Assembly (NCBI GenBank): GCA_027943245.1
Contig: JANDJZ010000204.1
Location: forward strand, 1 to 64,000
Origin: Acanthamoeba sp. SK_2022b
Taxonomy: Eukaryota; Discosea; Longamoebia; Acanthamoebidae
Length of the DNA: 64,000 nt
Reading direction: 5' to 3'
This document shows positions 46,909 through 55,465 of this stretch, one piece after another (within the stretch, counting starts at the first letter, position 1; each line of letters opens with the position of its first letter). The notes beneath the pieces are model-generated. The model ran no database searches, was not told the origin of the DNA, and worked only from the letters and a program-made list of their open reading frames with translations. The position numbers and the translations under genes were made by a program.

Positions 46909-46944
46909 TGACTGATTGTGGGTGGAGTGCAACGATATATTCAT
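46891..46944 (-). CDS. trpL-like: Leader peptide with tandem Trp codons
   Basis: 17 codons plus stop: MNISLHSTHNQSWWRLF. Codons 13 and 14 are both TGG (46903-46908). The stop TGA lies in hairpin 1:2. The ribosome-binding site is weak (GATGGC). The peptide has no other evident function. Reading it as a regulatory leader depends on the hairpins that follow. Confidence 0.85.
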   Translation of the reverse strand: MNISLHSTHNQSWWRLF

Positions 46945-46952
46945 GCCATCAA

Positions 46953-46979
46953 GGTATACCCGCAGCGGCAGCGCGTCAA
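46953..46979 (-). promoter_or_regulatory. Likely promoter of the trpS2 leader
   Basis: On the minus strand TTGACG (46974-46979) and TATACC (46953-46958) resemble -35 and -10 boxes, with a short spacer of 15 bp. No typical TrpR operator is visible. Confidence 0.45.
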
Positions 46980-47079
46980 TAGCCCGCCGCCGGCGCGTAA
47001 GACGGCGTTACACTCCGGCATTTGCGTTCCTGGCCTGGCGCGCTAGGGTAAAACCTTCAACCTGAAAAAGGAGCGCATG

Positions 47080-47955
47080 ATGAAGATCGGATTTGCCGGA
47101 CTGGGTGGGATGGGCAGCGCCATGGCGGCCAACCTGTTGCAGACGGGCTTCGCCTTAACGGTATGGAACCGCTCGCCGCAGGCGGCACAGCCGCTGATGA
47201 GCGCCGGCGCGCAGCAGGCCGAACGGCCGGAGCAGCTGGCCGATGCCGACGTGCTGATCACCATGCTGGCCGACGATGCCGCCACGCAACAGGTGGTGGT
47301 CGACAGCGGGTTGCTGCAACGGATGAAACCGGGCGCGCTGCATATCAACATGGCAACCATCTCGGTCGAACTCGCCCAGCGTTTGACGGCGCTGCATGCG
47401 GAACACGGCATCGGCTATCTCGCCGCGCCGGTGCTGGGACGGGTCGACGTGGCCGCCGCCGGCAAGCTGAATATTCTGGCGGCCGGCGATAGCGAGCTAC
47501 TGAAGCAAGCGCAGCCGCTGTTCGATGCCCTCGGCCAGAAAACCTGGCACTTCGGCGCCGATCCGGCGCAGGCCAACGTCGTCAAGATCGCCACCAACTT
47601 TACGCTGGCCAGCGCCATTGAAGCGATGGCGGAAGGCAGCGCGCTGGTGCGCAACTACGGCGTGTCCGGCGCCGACTACCTGCAGATGCTGAGTAGCACC
47701 GTCTTCGCCGCCCCGGCCTATCAGGGCTATGGCGCGCTGATCGCCGCCGAGAAGTATTCCCCCGCCGGATTCCGGCTGGCGCTGGGGCTGAAGGACGTCG
47801 GGCTGGCGCTGGCCGCCGGGGCCGAAAGCCATACGCCGATGCCGTTCGCCGGGGTGCTGAAAGACAACTTCCTCGACGCGATGGCGCAGGGGGATGCGGA
47901 TCTGGACTGGGCCGCGCTGGCCAAGGTGGCGGCGCGGCGGGCGGGCCTGAAATAA
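47080..47955 (+). CDS. Beta-hydroxyacid dehydrogenase family (3-hydroxyisobutyrate dehydrogenase-like)
   Basis: 291 residues from the second ATG at 47080, which has better spacing to AGGAG than the ATG at 47077. NAD(P) motif GFAGLGGMGSAMAANL at the N-terminus, the HINMATISVELAQ catalytic segment and the C-terminal KIATNFTLAS with the active Lys. It might reduce small aldehydes such as glyoxylate or succinic semialdehyde. It is divergent from the trpS2 unit, and no functional link is evident. Confidence 0.87.
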   Translation: MKIGFAGLGGMGSAMAANLLQTGFALTVWNRSPQAAQPLMSAGAQQAERPEQLADADVLITMLADDAATQQVVVDSGLLQRMKPGALHINMATISVELAQRLTALHAEHGIGYLAAPVLGRVDVAAAGKLNILAAGDSELLKQAQPLFDALGQKTWHFGADPAQANVVKIATNFTLASAIEAMAEGSALVRNYGVSGADYLQMLSSTVFAAPAYQGYGALIAAEKYSPAGFRLALGLKDVGLALAAGAESHTPMPFAGVLKDNFLDAMAQGDADLDWAALAKVAARRAGLK

Positions 47956-47958
47956 CGA

Positions 47959-47982
47959 ACGGGGGCCTCGGCCCCCGTTTTT
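47959..47982 (+). terminator. Terminator between convergent genes
   Basis: ACGGGGGCC and GGCCCCCGT (47959-47978) form a 9-bp stem followed by TTTTT. It terminates the dehydrogenase gene. Confidence 0.88.
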
Positions 47983-47988
47983 CCGTTC

Positions 47989-48516
47989 TCAGAACACGAT
48001 GTCTGCCGCGGGAACGGCGCGGATCGGCACGCCGAAGCTTTCGATATTCGACAGCGTCTCGTTATGGTGGGTGCGGATCAGCAGACCGTCGGCATAGGGT
48101 TTGTCGTGGCAGGTGTGGGCATCCGCCGCCAGCGTCACCGGATAACCGTGCGCCGCCGCGCTGCGCACCGTGGTGTCGATGCAAAACGGCGTAGAGTAGC
48201 CGCAAACCACCAGCTGCGATACGCCGTTGGCGATCAGCAACGCGCCCAGTGAGGTGCGCAAGAACGAGTCCGGCGTGGTTTTATCCACCCGGTGATCGCC
48301 CGGCGCCACCTTCAGCGCCGCGAGCACTTGCCAGGCGGCGCTGCCGTGCCGCAACTCGTCGTCCGGCGTGTGGTGCTGAATGACGACAACCGGCACGCCC
48401 ACCCGGCGGGCGCGCTCGCTCAGCTGATTGGTGCGCGCAACGGTGCCCGCGGCATCCGCCGGCGGCGGCGTAAACAATCCTTCCTGCACATCGATAATCA
48501 ACAGCGCGGTGGTCAT
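47989..48516 (-). CDS. Cysteine hydrolase, isochorismatase superfamily
   Basis: 175 residues from the ATG at 48516. Catalytic triad Asp9 (LLIIDVQ), Lys79 (VDKTTPDSF) and Cys112 (PFCIDTT), as in nicotinamidase and related amidohydrolases. The substrate is unknown. It follows the SUFU-like gene after 29 bp in the same direction, so the two may be cotranscribed. Confidence 0.88.
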   Translation of the reverse strand: MTTALLIIDVQEGLFTPPPADAAGTVARTNQLSERARRVGVPVVVIQHHTPDDELRHGSAAWQVLAALKVAPGDHRVDKTTPDSFLRTSLGALLIANGVSQLVVCGYSTPFCIDTTVRSAAAHGYPVTLAADAHTCHDKPYADGLLIRTHHNETLSNIESFGVPIRAVPAADIVF

Positions 48517-48545
48517 GGCGGCTCCCGAAGAGAAGATAAGTGGCG

Positions 48546-49649
48546 TCAGCACACCGGCTGGCGCGGGCGGAAAATATGGTCGACGCCCTGCTCCCGCAGC
48601 CGATTCACCAGATCGTGCCCGCCGTTCGGCGTGGCGTGCGCCAGCTGCCGCTCGGCGGTAAACACCGGGCTGGCCCAAAACAGGTTCACCGGATCGCCGT
48701 ACTGCTGCGGCAGAGCCAGGTGCGCGCTATGCGGGTAGAAGGACGACGATAAAATATAGCCCTCGTAGCCCAGCGGCGCCACGTCCGACTCCAGCGTATG
48801 CCCTTCGCCGATCCAGGTCAGCCGCGCCCACGGCGCGTGCGCGAAACCGGCCAGCGCACTGGCCATCTGCACCGCGTTGTCTTCGGTCATGTATTGACTG
48901 TCGATGGCGATCGCCATCTCCATGCGGCGATAGCGCGAAGCCTCGTCGTTGAACAGGATCTCCACCCACGGCATCGGCCGAATGCTCACCCCCATGGTGA
49001 GGAAGTAATAGATGCCGTCGCGCTCGTGCTGGGTGATGGCCATCGGTGGCCACTTACCCTGATCGATGGCGTAGTACTTCACCGAAGGGCCAAAATGCGG
49101 CTCATAGCGCGCCTGAAAATCGCGCTGCATCTTCGGCCACGGATTGCCCTCTTCACGCTGCCAGCTGCGCCAGAACTGGCGGGTGCTCTCCGCCTGCGCA
49201 TACTGGGTGTTGGTCGAGGCCGAGCCGAGCGGATAAGCCAACGGGCTCTCCTTGATGCAGCTGGCGGAATAGCACACCGAATGGTCGATATACAGACTCC
49301 AGCCGGGGATCACCGCCAGCAGTTGGCCGTAATACCACAGGGCCGCGCCGTCGTCGCTTTCGCTCCACACCACCATCAGCCCTTCCGGGTTCAGCGGCGC
49401 TTCGCCTTCCAGGTTGCGGCAATACTCCGCCGCCAGCATCGGCGGCTGCCCTTGTTCTAGCGCGGCGCGATCTTCCTGCAGCGGCGCGGCGGCCAGGTTG
49501 CGCAGCCAGCAGGCGCGCACCTGATAGCGATCGCTGTAGGCTTCGGCGGGATAGATATAAAAATAGGCTGCCCGGTGATCTTGCTGAACCACCGCAACCA
49601 GCGTCTGGTTCTCATTGCTGACTTCAGCAAGTACGTATGACTCGTTCAT
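48546..49649 (-). CDS. Suppressor-of-fused (SUFU)-domain-like protein
   Basis: 367 residues. The C-terminal 200 residues resemble bacterial SUFU-domain proteins: KYYAIDQGKWPPMAI, EILFNDEASRYRRMEMAIAI, LGYEGYILSSSFY and FWASPVFTAERQLA, followed by GGHDLVNRLREQGVDHIF. The first 150 residues are a separate domain, of unknown type, found before it. Bacterial SUFU proteins often work in polymorphic-toxin immunity, but no toxin gene is adjacent here. Identity is moderately sure. Confidence 0.55.
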   Translation of the reverse strand: MNESYVLAEVSNENQTLVAVVQQDHRAAYFYIYPAEAYSDRYQVRACWLRNLAAAPLQEDRAALEQGQPPMLAAEYCRNLEGEAPLNPEGLMVVWSESDDGAALWYYGQLLAVIPGWSLYIDHSVCYSASCIKESPLAYPLGSASTNTQYAQAESTRQFWRSWQREEGNPWPKMQRDFQARYEPHFGPSVKYYAIDQGKWPPMAITQHERDGIYYFLTMGVSIRPMPWVEILFNDEASRYRRMEMAIAIDSQYMTEDNAVQMASALAGFAHAPWARLTWIGEGHTLESDVAPLGYEGYILSSSFYPHSAHLALPQQYGDPVNLFWASPVFTAERQLAHATPNGGHDLVNRLREQGVDHIFRPRQPVC

Positions 49650-49812
49650 ATCACCTCAATAGGGTCAGGGCGCGGCAGAATCGGCTGCGCGCCAAAAATG
49701 GAATGTGGCTTTGCCCCCAAGTGTAAAACGCATTACTGGCCGGATCACCCGTAAAAGTCTCAAAAGCGTCCGTAAACGAAGATAAACAAAGGTTAATTAT
49801 AGCGGCTGTGGC

Positions 49813-50685
49813 TCATGACGGCTGAGTGATGCGCCGCACCGCGCGCTGATAGGAGCCATTGCGCATCGACGCGCCCAGCACCTTGCCGAGGCCTGCGGCG
49901 CCCGTTCGCACCAGCCGCCGCCGCAGCGCGCCCGGATGAAAACCGAACTGCCGCTGCGCCCAATCGGGTAACAGATCGATGCCCGCCTGCATCACCACCC
50001 CGCCGAGCGGGCGCGCCAATGCGCTCGGCGCCGGCGCCTTCAGCAGAATGCGCGCCACCTCTTGCGTGCGTTCATCGCAGACCAGCTGCGGCCGCATCGC
50101 CTGCAGGTACTCTTCGACCTCCGCGCAGGACTGAGGAATTGCGGTCGCCCCCAGCGCGGCGGCCACGCGCGCCGCTTCGCGGTAGTATTGATCCTGTAAC
50201 TCGCGGGAAAGATGCGGGTTGCGGTAGCGCAGGTGGCTGGCCAGAAAACGGCTGCTCTCCGCGACGTGTACCCAGGTCAGCAGCGCCGGATCGCTGGCAG
50301 CATAAGGCGTGCCGTCGCTGCCGACGCCGGTCACCCGCAGATGGATGGCTTTGACTTTGGCGATCAGCCGCTCCGCCTCGGCGGTCGGGCCGAAGGTGGT
50401 GACCGACACGAACTGGCTGGTGCGGCGCAGGCGGCCAATCATATCTTCGCGGAAGTTGGAGTGATCCCACACCCCGGCCAGCGCCAGCGGGTGCAGCATC
50501 TGCAGCAGCAAGGCGCTGACGCCGCCGCACAGCATCGGGGTGAAATCGCGATGAACCTGCCAGATGACCGACTGCGGGCCGAACAAGCCCGGATCGCCCG
50601 GTGGGTTCTCAAAATCGACGCCGCCTAGCGCCAGCCCGGTCAGGCTGAGCACCTGTTTTTCTATCGCTGCGCGTACCGCTTCCAT
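49813..50685 (-). CDS. DUF2236 (MpaB/rubber oxygenase-like) protein
   Basis: 290 residues from the ATG at 50685. The pattern GPQSVIWQVHRDFTPMLCGGVSALLLQMLHPLALAGVWDHS (in pieces) and TWVHVAESSRFLASHLRY fits DUF2236, the oxygenase family with MpaB and latex-clearing proteins, in which histidines ligate haem. Substrate unknown. Confidence 0.85.
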   Translation of the reverse strand: MEAVRAAIEKQVLSLTGLALGGVDFENPPGDPGLFGPQSVIWQVHRDFTPMLCGGVSALLLQMLHPLALAGVWDHSNFREDMIGRLRRTSQFVSVTTFGPTAEAERLIAKVKAIHLRVTGVGSDGTPYAASDPALLTWVHVAESSRFLASHLRYRNPHLSRELQDQYYREAARVAAALGATAIPQSCAEVEEYLQAMRPQLVCDERTQEVARILLKAPAPSALARPLGGVVMQAGIDLLPDWAQRQFGFHPGALRRRLVRTGAAGLGKVLGASMRNGSYQRAVRRITQPS

Positions 50686-50926
50686 CCTGCTGCCCTCTCG
50701 CTCATTCAGCGGCCAGTGTATCACGCGGCGGGCGCCCCATTGCGCCCTGCGGCGGTTGAAAGCATTAACTTACTGAATTACAGTTGTTATACCGCTGGCA
50801 GAAAGGCGGGCCTATTCGATCCACTGCAGAGGCGCTTTGCAGGGCGTTAACCCACGTTAATTCGGCACTAACCCCACAAAACCTCTATCTAGTTTTTTTC
50901 CTTCAACTTAGATAGCAGAGAGTTCG

Positions 50927-51370
50927 ATGATTACCATCAGAGCACGCGCGGCGGAAGACAACGCGCAATTGGCAGATATCTGGCTGCGTTCGGTGCGCGC
51001 CACTCACCATTTTTTAACCGAAGACAACATCGCACAGCTGTTCCCGCTGGTGCTGAACGACTACCTGCCGGCGGTTAACGTCTGGGTGGCCGAAGAGCGG
51101 CCGGGGCACCCCTGCGGCTTTATCGGCCTGAACGGCAACAAGGTGGAGATGCTGTTTATCGACGCCGATCAGCGCGGCAAAGGGGTGGGCAAAGCGCTGC
51201 TGACCCACGCGGAAACGCTGCACGATGAACTGCAGCTGGACGTGAATGAGCAAAACCCGCAGGCCAGCGGCTTCTATCGCCACTACGGGTTTGTCATCAC
51301 CGGCCGCTCGCCGCTCGACGGCCAGGGCAACCCGTTCCCGCTGCTGCACATGAAGCTGGACAAACGCTAG
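50927..51370 (+). CDS. yjaB: GNAT acetyltransferase, YjaB-like
   Basis: 147 residues. The acetyl-CoA motif is DQRGKGVGKALL near residue 83, preceded by VEMLFIDA. The C-terminus has VNEQNPQASGFYRHYGFVITGRS, close to YjaB. Protein substrate unknown. The upstream 50686-50926 gap contains an imperfect CTATCTAG/CTTAGATAG inverted repeat just before the gene (50885-50916). Confidence 0.8.
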   Translation: MITIRARAAEDNAQLADIWLRSVRATHHFLTEDNIAQLFPLVLNDYLPAVNVWVAEERPGHPCGFIGLNGNKVEMLFIDADQRGKGVGKALLTHAETLHDELQLDVNEQNPQASGFYRHYGFVITGRSPLDGQGNPFPLLHMKLDKR

Positions 51371-51378
51371 CCCTCCCG

Positions 51379-51402
51379 CCGGCCGCCCTGCGGCCGGTTT
51401 TC
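51379..51402 (+). terminator. Intrinsic terminator after the YjaB-like gene
   Basis: CCGGCCGC (51379-51386) and GCGGCCGG (51390-51397) pair with a 3-nt loop, followed by TTTT. Confidence 0.85.
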
Positions 51403-51634
51403 TCCCCCCTGTTTCACCCGCCGGTTTATATATCAAATCAGAATAAGTAATAGAATTTACATTCTTCCTGTCACTATAAACCCTCGGTAGGATTGCCCGG
51501 TATTCACCCGCAACAGAGGTTCCGTCCGCCACTCCCCGCCGGGTTGTGCCCCGCAGAAAAGCCGAACGATCCCTGTCCGGCGCACCGCGCTCTGGACGGA
51601 ATGCTGTGAAGTATCGATAAGGATCCGCTTCGCT
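51403..51634 (+). other. Leader region of the metNIQ-type operon
   Basis: About 230 bp without a convincing gene. The first 70 bp are AT-rich and may hold the promoter. The rest is GC-rich with several short inverted repeats. I see no MetJ box (AGACGTCT repeats) and no recognisable riboswitch. Confidence 0.4.
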
Positions 51635-52660
51635 ATGATCGTTCTTTCGAACGTTTGCAAAACTTTTGACAGCACACAGGGCCGCGTCGTGGCGGTAGAC
51701 AACGTCAGTCTGGCGGTAGAGGCCGGGCAAATTTACGGCATCATCGGCTACAGCGGCGCCGGCAAAAGCACGCTCATCCGCCTGCTTAACGGCCTGGAAA
51801 CGCCCACCAGCGGCCGCATTGACGTAGGCGGCTTCGATATCGCCCGCGCCAAAGGCAGCCACCTGCGCCAGGCGCGCCTGAAAATCAGCATGGTGTTTCA
51901 GCACTTCAACCTGCTGTGGTCGCGCACCGTCAGCCAAAACATCGCTTTTTCCATGCAGATCGCCGGCGTGCCCAAGGCGCAGATTGCGCCGCGCGTGGCG
52001 GAACTGATCGCGCTGGTCGGCCTGCAGGGGCGCGAAGACGCCTACCCGTCGCAGCTCAGCGGCGGCCAGAAACAGCGCGTCGGCATAGCCCGCGCGCTGG
52101 CCAATAACCCGAGCGTGCTGCTGTGCGACGAGGCCACCTCGGCGCTCGATCCGCAGACCACCGACGCCATCCTCGACCTGCTGCTGGACATCAACCGCCA
52201 GCTGAAATTGACCATCGTGCTGATCACCCACGAGATGCACGTGGTGCGCAAAATCTGCCACCGCGTGGCGGTGATGGAAAACGGCCGCATCGTCGAAGAA
52301 GGCCCGGTGCTCGACGTGTTCACCCGGCCACAGCAACCGATCACCCGGCAGTTCGTCAAACAGGTGTCGCAGTATGCGGATACCGAAGAGAGCTTCAACC
52401 CGCTGCTCACCGCCCATCTGCCGGGGGCGATTTTCAAGCTGACCTTCGTGGGCGTGCAAACCCATCAGGCGGTGATCTCTGAAGTGATCCGGCGCTATGC
52501 CCTGACCATCAACATTCTGCACGGCAAGATCAGCCACACCCTCAACGGTTCGTTCGGCGAACTGTACATCCACGCCGAAGGCAACGAACAACAAGTCGCC
52601 GACATGCTCAGCCTGCTGCACGAAAGAGACATCGCCGTCGAGGTTATCCAACATGATTGA
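51635..52660 (+). CDS. metN: Methionine-type ABC transporter ATPase, MetN-like
   Basis: 341 residues. Walker A GYSGAGKST near residue 38, signature LSGGQKQRVGIARAL and Walker B LLCDEATSALDP. Residues about 265-341 resemble the NIL regulatory domain that senses methionine in MetN (FKLTFVGVQTHQAVISEVIR). Its 3' end overlaps metI by 8 nt. Confidence 0.88.
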   Translation: MIVLSNVCKTFDSTQGRVVAVDNVSLAVEAGQIYGIIGYSGAGKSTLIRLLNGLETPTSGRIDVGGFDIARAKGSHLRQARLKISMVFQHFNLLWSRTVSQNIAFSMQIAGVPKAQIAPRVAELIALVGLQGREDAYPSQLSGGQKQRVGIARALANNPSVLLCDEATSALDPQTTDAILDLLLDINRQLKLTIVLITHEMHVVRKICHRVAVMENGRIVEEGPVLDVFTRPQQPITRQFVKQVSQYADTEESFNPLLTAHLPGAIFKLTFVGVQTHQAVISEVIRRYALTINILHGKISHTLNGSFGELYIHAEGNEQQVADMLSLLHERDIAVEVIQHD

Positions 52661-53321
52661 ATCCCTGTTCCCCCACCTGCGTCTGGATCAACTGTGGGAC
52701 GCCACCTGGGAAACGCTGTACATGACCGGCATCGCCGGTTTGGCCACGTTGGTGCTGGGCATCGTGCTCGGCGTGCTGCTGTTTTTAACTTCGAAGGGCC
52801 AGCTGTGGCAGAACCGGGCGGTCTACTCGCTGATCTCCGTGTTGGTCAACGTCTTCCGCTCCATTCCGTTCATCATTCTGATCGTGCTGCTGATCCCGTT
52901 CACCAAATCGCTGATCGGCACCATTCTCGGCGCGGACGCGGCCCTGCCGGCGCTGATCGTCGGCGCGGCGCCGTTCTACGCCCGGCTGGTGGAGATCGCG
53001 CTGCGCGAGGTCGACAAAGGGGTGATCGAGGCGGCGCGCTCGATGGGCGCCAAAAACCGCACCCTGATTTTCCGCGTATTGCTGCCGGAGAGCTCGCCGG
53101 CGCTGGTTTCCGGCATCACCGTCACCCTGATCGCGCTGGTGAGCTACACCGCGATGGCCGGGGTGATCGGCGCCGGTGGCCTGGGCAACCTGGCCTATCT
53201 GGAAGGGTTCCAACGCAACCACAGTGACGTGACGCTGGTGGCGACGCTGACGATTCTGCTGATCGTTTTCGTCATTCAGTTCATCGGCGACACCCTGACA
53301 AGAACGCTCGATAAACGTTAA
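52653..53321 (+). CDS. metI: Methionine-type ABC transporter permease, MetI-like
   Basis: 222 residues, about five membrane helices and the permease loop EAARSMGAKNRTLIFRVLLPES. It matches MetI. The start overlaps metN, so translation is coupled. Confidence 0.9.
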   Translation: MIESLFPHLRLDQLWDATWETLYMTGIAGLATLVLGIVLGVLLFLTSKGQLWQNRAVYSLISVLVNVFRSIPFIILIVLLIPFTKSLIGTILGADAALPALIVGAAPFYARLVEIALREVDKGVIEAARSMGAKNRTLIFRVLLPESSPALVSGITVTLIALVSYTAMAGVIGAGGLGNLAYLEGFQRNHSDVTLVATLTILLIVFVIQFIGDTLTRTLDKR

Positions 53322-53337
53322 TTAACCAAGGAAAACG

Positions 53338-54159
53338 ATGATGAAAAAGCACCTACTGATGTTGGCTTTCGCCTCCGTCGCCACCCTCGCCTCTTTTGGC
53401 GCCACGGCAGCGACCAAGCTGGTGGTCGGCGCCTCCAACGTGCCGCACGCCGAGATCCTCGAACAGGCCAAGCCGATACTGGCGAAGGAAGGCATCGATC
53501 TGCAGATCAAGCGCTTCCAGGACTACATCCTGCCGAACACCGCGCTGGCCAGCCACGACATCGACGCCAACTACTTCCAGCACGTGCCTTACCTGAACTC
53601 GGTGCTGAAAGACCACGCCGACGACAAGAGCTACGACTTCGTCAGCGCCGGCGCGATCCATATTGAGCCTATCGGCATCTACTCGAAGAAGTACAAGAGC
53701 CTGAAAGATCTGCCGGAAAACGGCAAAATCATCATGCGCGACGCGGTGGCGGAAGAAGGCCGCATCCTGTCTATTTTTGAACGGGAAGGCGTGATCAAGC
53801 TGAAGCCGGGGGTGAGCAAAGTGGACGCGCGCATCAGCGACGTGGTGGAAAACCCGAAACACCTGAAGTTCCAGGCCAACGTTGAGGGCGCGCTGCTGCC
53901 GCAAATGTACAACAACGACGAAGGCGACGCGGTGGTGATCAACGCCAACTACGCCATCGACGCCGGGCTGAATCCGACCAAAGATCCGATCGCGGTCGAA
54001 AGCGGCGAAAACAACCCGTACGCCAACATCATCACCGTGCACAAGGCCGACGTGAACAAACCGGAGATCGTGGCGCTGGTCAAGGTACTGCACTCCAAAC
54101 CGATTCAGGACTTTATCCGCGAGAAATACCAGGGCGCGGTGATCCCGGTCAATCAGTAA
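53338..54159 (+). CDS. metQ: MetQ/NlpA-family substrate-binding protein lacking a lipobox
   Basis: 273 residues. The signal peptide ends in GATAATK with no Cys at the cleavage site, so it would be a soluble periplasmic protein, whereas MetQ of E. coli is a lipoprotein. The mature part has VVGASNVPHAEILEQAKPILAKEG, FQDYILPNTALAS and DANYFQHVPYL, typical of the family. The ligand may be methionine or a related amino acid or peptide. Start at the first of two ATGs. Confidence 0.88.
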   Translation: MMKKHLLMLAFASVATLASFGATAATKLVVGASNVPHAEILEQAKPILAKEGIDLQIKRFQDYILPNTALASHDIDANYFQHVPYLNSVLKDHADDKSYDFVSAGAIHIEPIGIYSKKYKSLKDLPENGKIIMRDAVAEEGRILSIFEREGVIKLKPGVSKVDARISDVVENPKHLKFQANVEGALLPQMYNNDEGDAVVINANYAIDAGLNPTKDPIAVESGENNPYANIITVHKADVNKPEIVALVKVLHSKPIQDFIREKYQGAVIPVNQ

Positions 54160-54194
54160 TGGGTTACACGGCCCGGTAAAAGCCGGGCCGGTTG

Positions 54195-54839
54195 TTACAC
54201 CTTATTGCCAATCTGGCTGAGCCGCGGCCACACCAGCATCAACGCCTCCAGCAACCGCAGCAGATCGCTCCGGCTTGCCCCTTCACGCGCCTGCACCGAC
54301 ATGCCTTCAATGGTGCAAATCACGTATTTCGCCAGCAGCGCGGTGTCGGTTTTCGCCAGCAGTTCGCCCTGCTGCACCTTGCGATCGAAGCAGGCCTTCA
54401 GCGCCGCTTCCTGCGCATGATGCTTCCTGCGCAGCATCTGGGCGACATCATCGGACGCCGACGACAGCGCGGCGGAGGCGCACACCATAAAGCAGCCTGA
54501 CGGCGTGTCAGGGTCGGTAAACACCTCGGCGGAAGAACGCACGTAGGCTTCGACGATCTCGGCCACCGGCAGATCCTGCTCCAGCATTTGGTTGGCGCAA
54601 ACCGTATATTTCTGCAGATAGCGCTCCACCGCCGCGCGGAACATCCCTTCTTTGTTGCCGAATTCCGCATACAGCGTTGGCGCCTTGGCGCCGGTCACTT
54701 CCACCAGATCGGCCAGCGAGGTAGCTTCATAACCGTGCCGCCAGAACAGATCGAGCGCGCTTTCCAGCGCCCGGTCGCGATCAAATTGTTTCGGTCTGCC
54801 ACGGCTTTTTTTGCCGCAGACCGTTTCATTGATGCTCAT
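54195..54839 (-). CDS. comR: TetR-family repressor, ComR-like
   Basis: 214 residues from the ATG at 54839, preceded by GAGAGGAACG. The N-terminal TetR helix-turn-helix (SLADLVEVTGAKAPTLYAEF) and the opening CGKKSRGRPKQFDRDRAL resemble E. coli ComR, which represses the BhsA (ComC) gene. Here it faces two BhsA-family genes across a gap with symmetric repeats, the expected target layout. Cys residues 94 and later might be redox-active (uncertain). Confidence 0.78.
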   Translation of the reverse strand: MSINETVCGKKSRGRPKQFDRDRALESALDLFWRHGYEATSLADLVEVTGAKAPTLYAEFGNKEGMFRAAVERYLQKYTVCANQMLEQDLPVAEIVEAYVRSSAEVFTDPDTPSGCFMVCASAALSSASDDVAQMLRRKHHAQEAALKACFDRKVQQGELLAKTDTALLAKYVICTIEGMSVQAREGASRSDLLRLLEALMLVWPRLSQIGNKV

Positions 54840-54884
54840 CGTTCCTCTCCTATCCCGCTCCACAGCAGGGTTAGCACAAATAAC

Positions 54885-54967
54885 TTAACGATCATTATAA
54901 AAAAATATTGCGCCCTCGTCGAGAACCTATTAGCATTTAGTTATCGATCGTTAAGATAAGTTAGCGA
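54885..54967. promoter_or_regulatory. Operator region between the TetR gene and the first BhsA-like gene
   Basis: TTAACGATC (54885-54893) and GATCGTTAA (54946-54954) are exact inverses. TCGTTAA-N6-TTAGCGA (54948-54967) is a palindrome with one mismatch. The same elements recur before the second BhsA-like gene. Confidence 0.75.
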
Positions 54968-55015
54968 AGCGGATTAAAACCCTCTATTCACCGTTATCGG
55001 AAAGGAAATAACATC

Positions 55016-55273
55016 ATGAAAAACTTAAAATTAACCCTAGCAGCTCTCACTCTGGCCAGCGTTTCCTTCGGCAGCTTCGCCGCCGATTTAGTCCAGAGCC
55101 AACCGGCTGACCAGCAGAAAGTGGGCGTCATCACCGTCAGCGGCGCATCCGATCTGACCTCGCTGGAAAGCAGCCTGGCAGCCAAAGCCGATCAGGCCGG
55201 TGCAAAATCCTTCCGCATCATCGGCGCCGGCGGTAACAACCAGCTGCACGGCACTGCAGAAATCTATCAATAA
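55016..55273 (+). CDS. DUF1471 (BhsA/McbA/YhcN family) protein, copy 1
   Basis: 85 residues. Signal peptide ending SFGSFAA, then a short alpha/beta domain with VGVITVSGASDLTSLESSLAAKADQAGAKSFRII (in pieces) and the C-terminal LHGTAEIYQ typical of DUF1471. Family members are periplasmic or outer-membrane-linked and respond to stress, copper, acid or biofilm growth. It is 63 of 85 residues identical to copy 2. Preceded by TetR-type operators. Confidence 0.9.
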   Translation: MKNLKLTLAALTLASVSFGSFAADLVQSQPADQQKVGVITVSGASDLTSLESSLAAKADQAGAKSFRIIGAGGNNQLHGTAEIYQ

Positions 55274-55339
55274 CAACGCATTAAGCCAACGGATTGCCTG
55301 TTCTTTTGCTCACAACGCCAGGGCGTAAAAAAAAATTAA

Positions 55340-55419
55340 TTAACGAGCATTAAAAAATACTTGCAATCTGTCAAACCGGCATCCAACATTAAATTATCGA
55401 TCGTTAATTAATTTAACGA
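55340..55419. promoter_or_regulatory. Duplicated operator region before the second BhsA-like gene
   Basis: TTATCGATCGTTAA (55394-55407) is identical to 54941-54954, and TCGTTAA-N5-TTAACGA (55401-55419) is a perfect palindrome. TTAACGAGCATTA (55340-55352) mirrors the upstream element TTAACGATCATTA of the first copy, so promoter and gene were duplicated together. Confidence 0.78.
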
Positions 55420-55465
55420 CCTTACCAAACAAACATTGTAAAGAACACAGATAGGAAATAAGACC

